In this document: piece by piece, positions 6,285 to 10,407 of the stretch
How positions within the stretch are numbered: position 1 is the first letter of the stretch
Layout of the letters: each line of letters starts with the position of its first letter
Assembly: GCA_028869395.1 (NCBI GenBank)
Contig: JAGWSE010000434.1
Span: 1 to 10,407, forward strand
Length of the DNA stretch: 10,407 nucleotides
Reading direction: 5' to 3'
From: Alphaproteobacteria bacterium
GTDB taxonomy: Bacteria; Pseudomonadota; Alphaproteobacteria; Caulobacterales; Caulobacteraceae
The notes under the pieces: model-generated
The model's database searches: none
What the model saw: only the letters and a program-made list of their open reading frames with translations
Told to the model about the DNA's origin: nothing
Translations under genes and position numbers: made by a program

Positions 6285-7592
6285 TCAGACGATCATGGTG
6301 ATCGGGTCTTCGATCAGCGCCTTGAAGGCGGCAAGGAAGCGCGCGCCCGTCGCCCCGTCCACGACCCGGTGATCGCAGGTCAGGGTGACCGTCATGACGG
6401 TCGCGATGGCCAACTGGTCGCCGCGCACAACGGGCCGCTTCTCGCCCACGCCCACGCTCATGATCGCGCCCTGCGGCTCGTTGATGATCGAGGCGAAGGA
6501 CTTGATGCCGAACATCCCGAGATTGGAGATCGAGAAGGTGCCGCCCAGGAACTCCTCGGGCTTCAGCTTCCGGTTCCGAGCTCGTTCCGCCAGATCCCTG
6601 GATTCCTTCGCGATCTGCGCCAGGCCCTTGGTTTCCGCCTGGAACACGATCGGGGTGATCAGCCCGCCCTCGATGGCCACCGCCATGGCGATATCGGCGT
6701 GGTGATGCATGGCGATGCCCTCGGGCGTGTAGGAGGCGTTGGCCTCCGGCACCCGCTTGAGGGCTGCGGCGGCGGCCTTGATCACCATGTCGTTGACGGA
6801 GACCTTGACGCCCTCCTTCTCCAGGAGGCCGTTGATCTTGCTGCGCGCCGCAAGCAGCGCATCGATCTCGAGGTCGATGTTCAACGGGAAGTGCGGCACG
6901 TCGCGGAAGCTTTCGGTCATCCGCCGCGCCACGGTCTTGCGCATGCCGTCGAGCGGGATGAGGTCGTAGCTGCCGGGCGCGATGCCCTGCTGCTCGAGGC
7001 TCAGCACCTGGCGCGGCGCCTGGCCGGTCGCACCGGCCGGTGCGGGGCCCTTCGCCTGCGGCTGGCCTGCGGCCGCGCGCTGTCCGGGCTGGGCGGTCTC
7101 GACGTCGGCCTTGATGATCCGTCCGTGCGGGCCGGAGCCCTTCAGGGTGGAGAGGTCGATCCCCTTCTGCTCGGCGATCCGCTTGGCCAGCGGCGACGCG
7201 AAGATCCGCTCGCCCGGCGCCGCGGCTGTGAAAGCTGGCGCGGACTGCGGTGTGGGCTCGGCCGCCGCCTGCGGCTTCGGCTCGGGAGCCGGCGCAGGCT
7301 TCGGCGCCTCCGCCTTCGCCGGCTGCGGGGCCGGCGGAGCAGGGCTCTCGCCCTCGCCCGACAGGCGGGCGATCGGCGTGTTGACCTTCACGCCCTCGGT
7401 CCCTTCCGGCACCAACAGGTCCTCGACGACGCCTTCGTCGACGGCTTCCACCTCCATGGTCGCCTTGTCGGTCTCGATCTCGGCGATCACATCGCCCGAG
7501 GAGACGGTGTCGCCTTTCTTCACGTGCCACTTGGCGAGCGTCCCCTCCTCCATGGTGGGCGACAGCGCGGGCATGAGGACGTCGATGGACAT
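6285..7592 (-). CDS. pdhC: Dihydrolipoamide acetyltransferase, E2 of pyruvate dehydrogenase
   Basis: Core enzyme of the complex: it takes the acetyl group from E1 on its lipoyl arm and passes it to CoA. The 435 residues contain one lipoyl domain (1-80, lipoylated K43 in ETDKATM), an Ala/Pro-rich linker (about 82-125), a peripheral-subunit-binding domain (about 130-164, FASPLAKRIA to GPHGRI), a second linker rich in Ala, Gly, Gln and Pro (about 165-200) and the catalytic domain (about 205-435) with the active-site motif DHRVVDG (H408, D412). This is the short single-lipoyl form. The C-terminus TMIV is as expected for a complete protein. The ATG lies 4 bases after the stop of the 51-codon gene, and no strong Shine-Dalgarno is present, so translation probably depends on ribosomes finishing the upstream gene. 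Confidence 0.97.
   Translation of the reverse strand: MSIDVLMPALSPTMEEGTLAKWHVKKGDTVSSGDVIAEIETDKATMEVEAVDEGVVEDLLVPEGTEGVKVNTPIARLSGEGESPAPPAPQPAKAEAPKPAPAPEPKPQAAAEPTPQSAPAFTAAAPGERIFASPLAKRIAEQKGIDLSTLKGSGPHGRIIKADVETAQPGQRAAAGQPQAKGPAPAGATGQAPRQVLSLEQQGIAPGSYDLIPLDGMRKTVARRMTESFRDVPHFPLNIDLEIDALLAARSKINGLLEKEGVKVSVNDMVIKAAAAALKRVPEANASYTPEGIAMHHHADIAMAVAIEGGLITPIVFQAETKGLAQIAKESRDLAERARNRKLKPEEFLGGTFSISNLGMFGIKSFASIINEPQGAIMSVGVGEKRPVVRGDQLAIATVMTVTLTCDHRVVDGATGARFLAAFKALIEDPITMIV
7353..7583 (-). repeat. Lipoyl-domain coding repeat, copy in pdhC
   Basis: These 77 codons match the copy at 9338-9568 in pdhB with 75 identical residues (the exceptions are a Ser/Arg and a Thr/Ala pair). By my codon-by-codon comparison, 203 of 231 bases are the same. 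The 56 bases at 7435-7490 are identical to 9420-9475 and include the codon for the lipoylated lysine. Confidence 0.9.
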
Positions 7593-7596
7593 GCGG

Positions 7597-7752
7597 TCAG
7601 ATGCTCGGTTGGGCTTCGACCGGGATCGCGGGCGTCCGGCGGGCCTTGCGGCGCGTCCGGCGCTCCTCGTCGGTCTGGTCTTGATGAATGGCGGGCTCGG
7701 GTGCGACCCGGATGGCTCCGCGATGGCTGTGGCCGGCCAGGGTGTGCGTCAT
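7597..7752 (-). CDS. Small basic protein of unknown function (51 residues) in the pdh operon
   Basis: I do not recognise this protein. It begins with a His-containing segment (H3, H8, H10), has an acidic patch DQTDEE (25-30) and then a strongly basic patch RRTRRKARR (31-39), and ends in a Pro-containing tail. There is no membrane segment, signal peptide or cysteine. Evidence that it is translated: its ATG overlaps the GFA stop as ATGA, an AAGGAG lies 5 bases before the ATG, 43 of 51 third codon positions are G or C like the neighbouring genes, and its stop is 4 bases before pdhC. It could act through its product, for instance by binding RNA or an acidic partner, or mainly as a coupler that carries ribosomes to pdhC, which lacks a good ribosome binding site. 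It has no alternative long reading in this frame downstream of the ATG. Confidence 0.62.
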   Translation of the reverse strand: MTHTLAGHSHRGAIRVAPEPAIHQDQTDEERRTRRKARRTPAIPVEAQPSI

Positions 7753-8156
7753 GCCGGCTCCTTCGACAGGTGCGATAGCGAAGTGGCGTTGGCTTCCCAG
7801 TTCCGCCCGTCGAACGCCTCGATGCGGATCTCCAGCCCCTCGGTCTCGTCCAGGCAGCGGGAATTGATGCTCCAGCCGTCCGGGTTCGACCTCGGCCGGT
7901 AGAAGCTCTTCACCCCGCATTCGGCGCAGAACAGGTGCTTCGCGACCCCGGTGTTGAATCTGTACTCGGTCAGCGCGTCCGCGCCCGCGAGCAGCCGGAA
8001 GCGGCTCTCCGGCACGATCACGTGCACGAAGCCGGTCTTGGCGCAGATCGAGCAGTTGCAGCTCTGCGCCTCGACCACGTCGGGAAGCGCCGCTTCGAAA
8101 CGCACCGCCCCGCAGTGACAGCCGCCCGACCGCCAGGTGAAGGGCGTTCCGCTCAT
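7749..8156 (-). CDS. GFA/CENP-V family zinc protein
   Basis: A 135-residue member of the family that includes glutathione-dependent formaldehyde-activating enzyme (Gfa), which helps formaldehyde and glutathione form S-hydroxymethylglutathione. All seven family cysteines are present in order: C13-x-C15, C33-x-C35-x-x-C38 and C77-x-x-C80, forming the two zinc sites of the fold; an extra C101 follows. Family features such as GGCHCGAVRFEA and FCAECGVKSFY are clear. It is shorter than true Gfa, so it is probably a family member of unknown substrate. The start at 8156 was chosen over an in-frame ATG at 8258, because the intervening residues have no family similarity and 8156 gives an ATGA overlap with the pdhB stop. 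Its stop overlaps the next gene in the same way. The position between pdhB and pdhC suggests co-production with the complex, but the role there is unknown. Confidence 0.9.
   Translation of the reverse strand: MSGTPFTWRSGGCHCGAVRFEAALPDVVEAQSCNCSICAKTGFVHVIVPESRFRLLAGADALTEYRFNTGVAKHLFCAECGVKSFYRPRSNPDGWSINSRCLDETEGLEIRIEAFDGRNWEANATSLSHLSKEPA
7758..7763 (-). promoter_or_regulatory. Ribosome binding site of the 51-codon gene
   Basis: The minus strand reads AAGGAG here, 5 bases before the ATG at 7752, inside the last codons (Lys-Glu) of the GFA gene. It is one of the best Shine-Dalgarno matches in the window and is the main reason to accept the small gene. Confidence 0.6.
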
Positions 8157-9574
8157 TTGTAGCTGACCGCCTTGGCCGCCTGCACGATCTTGTCGACCGA
8201 GGGCAGCGACAGCGCCTCGAGGTTGGCCGCATAGGGCAGCGGCACGTCCTCCTGGCAAACCCGCGCGGGCGGGGCGTCCAGGTAGTCGAAGGCGTGCTCG
8301 ACCACGCGTGCGGCCACCTCGGCGCCGACGCCCATCGGGCCCCAGCCTTCCTCGACGGTGACCAGCCGGTTCGTCTTCCTGACGCTCTCCACCACCGTCT
8401 CGTGATCCAGCGGCCGGATCGTGCGCAGGTCGATGACTTCGGCCTCGATGCCGTCCGCTGCGAGCTTCTCGGCGGCCTCCAGGCAGAAGCCCACCATCCG
8501 GGAGTAGCTGACGATGGTGACGCCGTCACCTTGCCGGCGGACCTTGGCCTTGCCGATCGGCAGCACCCAGTCGACGCCTTCCGGGACGTCGAACTCCTGG
8601 CCGTACATCATCTCGTTCTCGAGGAAGACGACGGGGTTCGGGTCGCGTATGGCGGCCTTCAACAGGCCCTTGGCGTCGGCGGCGTCATACGGCGCGATGA
8701 CCTTCAGGCCCGGAACGTGGCCGTACCAGGCGGCGTAGTCCTGGCTGTGCTGCGCGGCCACCCGGGCCGCGGCGCCATTGGGGCCCCGGAAGACCACCGA
8801 GCAGTGCACCTGACCGCCTGACATGTAGAGCGTCTTCGCCGCAGAATTGATAATCGCGTCAATGGCCTGCATCGCGAAATTGAAGGTCATGAACTCCACG
8901 ATCGGCTTCAGCCCGGCCATCGCCGCGCCGACGCCCACACCGGTGAAGCCGTACTCGGTGATCGGCGTGTCGATCACCCGCCGGTCGCCGAACTCCTGCA
9001 GCAGGTCGCGGCTGACCTTGTAGGCGCCCTGGTACTGCGCGACCTCCTCGCCCATCAGGAAGACGTCGCCGTCGCGGCGCATCTCCTCGGCCATCGCGTC
9101 GCGCAGGGCGTCGCGCACGGTCTGCTTGACCATGCTGGTCCCGGCCGGGACCTCCGGATCCTTCAGCGGCCGGGACGGTTTGACGGGGGCTGCGCCCTCC
9201 CCTTCGGGCTTCGCCCGCGCCGTCTCCGGCGGCTTCTTCTCGGGATCTCCGGCCGAGGCTTCGCCCTCGCCCTTGCCGCCGCCGACCCGAGCCTCGGGTT
9301 CGGGCTTCGGCGCGGAGGGGGCAGGCGCCCCGCCCTCTTCCCCAGACAGCCGGGCGATCGGGGTGTTGACCTTCACCCCCTCGGCGCCTTCCGGCACCAG
9401 CAGGTCTTCGACCACGCCCTCGTCGACGGCTTCCACCTCCATGGTCGCCTTGTCGGTCTCGATCTCGGCGATCACGTCGCCGGAACGAACGGTGTCGCCC
9501 TTCTTGACGTGCCACTTGGCGAGGGTGCCCTCCTCCATGGTGGGGGAAAGGGCCGGCATCAGTACGTCGGTCAC
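8153..9574 (-). CDS. pdhB: Pyruvate dehydrogenase E1 beta subunit with N-terminal lipoyl domain
   Basis: Together with PdhA it forms the thiamine-diphosphate-dependent E1, which decarboxylates pyruvate and transfers the hydroxyethyl group to lipoyl arms. The 473 residues contain a lipoyl domain (1-79, lipoylated K42 in ETDKATM), a flexible linker rich in Pro, Gly, Glu and Lys (about 80-140) and the E1-beta body (about 147-473). Seen there are MGEEVAQYQGAYK (174-186) with the glutamate that activates the cofactor, the active-site H276 in AAQHSQDYAAWYGH, and the C-terminal transketolase domain. E1 beta usually has about 330 residues; the lipoyl addition explains the extra length and is known from alphaproteobacteria. 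The start is GTG at 9574, overlapping the pdhA stop as GTGA with a GAGG 7 bases before it; the next Met (residue 6) would cut into the lipoyl domain. The stop overlaps the GFA start. Confidence 0.97.
   Translation of the reverse strand: MTDVLMPALSPTMEEGTLAKWHVKKGDTVRSGDVIAEIETDKATMEVEAVDEGVVEDLLVPEGAEGVKVNTPIARLSGEEGGAPAPSAPKPEPEARVGGGKGEGEASAGDPEKKPPETARAKPEGEGAAPVKPSRPLKDPEVPAGTSMVKQTVRDALRDAMAEEMRRDGDVFLMGEEVAQYQGAYKVSRDLLQEFGDRRVIDTPITEYGFTGVGVGAAMAGLKPIVEFMTFNFAMQAIDAIINSAAKTLYMSGGQVHCSVVFRGPNGAAARVAAQHSQDYAAWYGHVPGLKVIAPYDAADAKGLLKAAIRDPNPVVFLENEMMYGQEFDVPEGVDWVLPIGKAKVRRQGDGVTIVSYSRMVGFCLEAAEKLAADGIEAEVIDLRTIRPLDHETVVESVRKTNRLVTVEEGWGPMGVGAEVAARVVEHAFDYLDAPPARVCQEDVPLPYAANLEALSLPSVDKIVQAAKAVSYK
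9338..9568 (-). repeat. Lipoyl-domain coding repeat, copy in pdhB
   Basis: Partner of the copy at 7353-7583. Differences between the copies are almost all at third codon positions: 14 of the first 30 codons and 12 of the last 29 differ, while none of the 18 codons in the middle differs. Confidence 0.9.
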
Positions 9575-10407
9575 GCCCGCACCTCGCTGTAGACGTCCGT
9601 GTAGAGCTCCTTCGGATCCGGTTCGGGCGACGTCCTGGCGAACTCGGCGGCGTCGGCGACGATCTTCTTCACCTCCGCGTCGACGCCCTTCAGCGTGGCC
9701 TCGTCGGCCCAGCCGTTCTTTTCCAGAAGCTCCTCCACGTGGTCGATCGGGTCGCGGGTCTTGCGCACCGCGTCCACCTCCTCGCGCGTCCGGTACTTGG
9801 CCGGGTCGCTCATCGAGTGGCCGCGGTAGCGATAGGTCTTCATCTCGAGGATGTAGGGGCCGTTCCCCGCACGGGCGTGGTCGGCGGCCTTCTGGGTGGC
9901 GGCCTTCACGGCCAGCACGTCCATGCCGTCCACTTCCTCGCCCGGGATCCGGAACGAGGCGCCACGCTTGTAGAGATGCGTCTCCGACGACGACCGCTCG
10001 ATCGAGGTGCCCATGGCGTACTGGTTGTTCTCGATGATGTAGACGACCGGCAGGCGCCAGATCTCGGCCATGTTGAAGCTCTCGTAGACCTGGCCCTGGT
10101 TCGCGGCGCCGTCTCCGAAGTAGGTGAAGCTCACCTTGCCGTTGTCGCGGTACTTGTCGGCCAGCGCCAGGCCGGTGCCCAGGCTCACCTGGGCGCCGAC
10201 GATCCCGTGGCCGCCGTAGAAGTCGGAGGCGATCGAGAACATGTGCATCGAGCCGCCCTTGCCGTGCGAGGACCCGCCCGAACGACCGGTCAGTTCGGCC
10301 ATCACTTCCTTTGGATCCATGCCCGCGGCCAGCATATGGCCGTGGTCGCGATAGCCGGTGATGATCTGGTCGCCCGCCTGCTTCACAGCCTGGACGCCCA
10401 CGGCGAT
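9571..10407 (-). CDS. pdhA: Pyruvate dehydrogenase E1 alpha subunit (3' part)
   Basis: The C-terminal 278 residues of E1 alpha; the 5' end lies beyond the right edge. E1 alpha supplies much of the thiamine-diphosphate site of the E1 heterotetramer. Visible are the loop RSGGSSHGKGGSMH (42-55 of the visible part), the thiamine-diphosphate motif from GDG (98-100) to NN (127-128), and the loop YRYRGHSMSDP (192-202), which corresponds to the phosphorylation loop of mitochondrial E1 alpha. A GTG at 10401 is not the start, because the frame stays open to the edge with family-like residues (IAV) before it and E1 alpha normally has roughly 60-100 more residues upstream of this point. The stop overlaps the GTG of pdhB. 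The operon promoter must lie outside the window. Confidence 0.97.
   Translation of the reverse strand: MAVGVQAVKQAGDQIITGYRDHGHMLAAGMDPKEVMAELTGRSGGSSHGKGGSMHMFSIASDFYGGHGIVGAQVSLGTGLALADKYRDNGKVSFTYFGDGAANQGQVYESFNMAEIWRLPVVYIIENNQYAMGTSIERSSSETHLYKRGASFRIPGEEVDGMDVLAVKAATQKAADHARAGNGPYILEMKTYRYRGHSMSDPAKYRTREEVDAVRKTRDPIDHVEELLEKNGWADEATLKGVDAEVKKIVADAAEFARTSPEPDPKELYTDVYSEVRA

Noticed and set aside
6267..7778. Plus-strand open frame opposite pdhC
   Set aside because: Shadow of pdhC; composition reflects the complementary strand of the Ala/Pro-rich linker and the lipoyl domain.
8157..8258. GFA gene start 34 codons upstream at 8258
   Set aside because: The added Gly/Arg/Gln-rich residues are the shadow of pdhB in another frame; the ATG at 8156 makes the ATGA overlap.
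7753..8529. Upstream extension of the 51-codon gene's frame to a 310-codon reading
   Set aside because: The extension lies out of frame within the GFA and pdhB genes and gives an Arg/Pro/Ser-rich shadow product. The ATG at 7752, with its ribosome binding site and ATGA overlap, is the supported start.
10399..10401. GTG as a possible pdhA start
   Set aside because: The frame is open to the window edge with fitting residues, and starting here would remove a substantial N-terminal part of E1 alpha.
1..10407. Mobile element, phage, CRISPR or defence system
   Set aside because: No transposase, integrase, regularly spaced repeats, toxin-antitoxin pair or composition break was seen; all main genes have housekeeping or efflux identities.

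Overview
The window is a high-GC, gene-dense stretch in which every convincing gene lies on the minus strand. It most resembles an alphaproteobacterial chromosome, possibly Caulobacterales. The reasons are strong G/C bias at third codon positions, a split E1 (alpha plus beta) pyruvate dehydrogenase, an E1-beta that carries its own N-terminal lipoyl domain (an alphaproteobacterial trait), and a NodT-type RND efflux operon. The taxon is an inference from gene content, not from a marker gene.

Read in the direction of transcription (from high to low coordinates), the right part is a pyruvate dehydrogenase operon: pdhA (E1 alpha, cut by the right edge), pdhB (E1 beta with lipoyl domain), a short GFA/CENP-V-type zinc protein, a 51-codon gene of unknown function, pdhC (E2 acetyltransferase) and lpdA (E3 lipoamide dehydrogenase). 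Together E1, E2 and E3 oxidise pyruvate to acetyl-CoA, CO2 and NADH. The GFA gene and the 51-codon gene are wedged between pdhB and pdhC. They are tied to each other, and the GFA gene to pdhB, by 4-base stop/start overlaps, and the small gene ends 4 bases before pdhC.

A gap of 169 bases (4627-4795) follows lpdA. It is more AT-rich near lpdA and full of short inverted and direct repeats nearer the next gene, so it probably holds the promoter and operator of the second operon. I see no convincing intrinsic terminator for lpdA on the minus strand, so read-through is possible.

The left part is a tripartite RND multidrug-efflux operon: a lipoprotein periplasmic adaptor (AcrA/MexA type), a full-length inner-membrane permease (AcrB/MexB type, HAE-1 class) and the first 98 codons of a NodT-type outer-membrane lipoprotein, cut by the left edge. 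These three are joined by ATGA and GTGA overlaps. No regulator gene for the pump is visible.

No tRNA, rRNA, CRISPR array, insertion sequence or phage gene was seen. Most of the window is ordinary housekeeping and efflux. The points most worth a second look are the uncharacterised 51-residue protein and the GFA protein inside the pdh operon, a patch of zero divergence between the two lipoyl domains, the altered switch loop of the permease, and the repeat-rich efflux leader.
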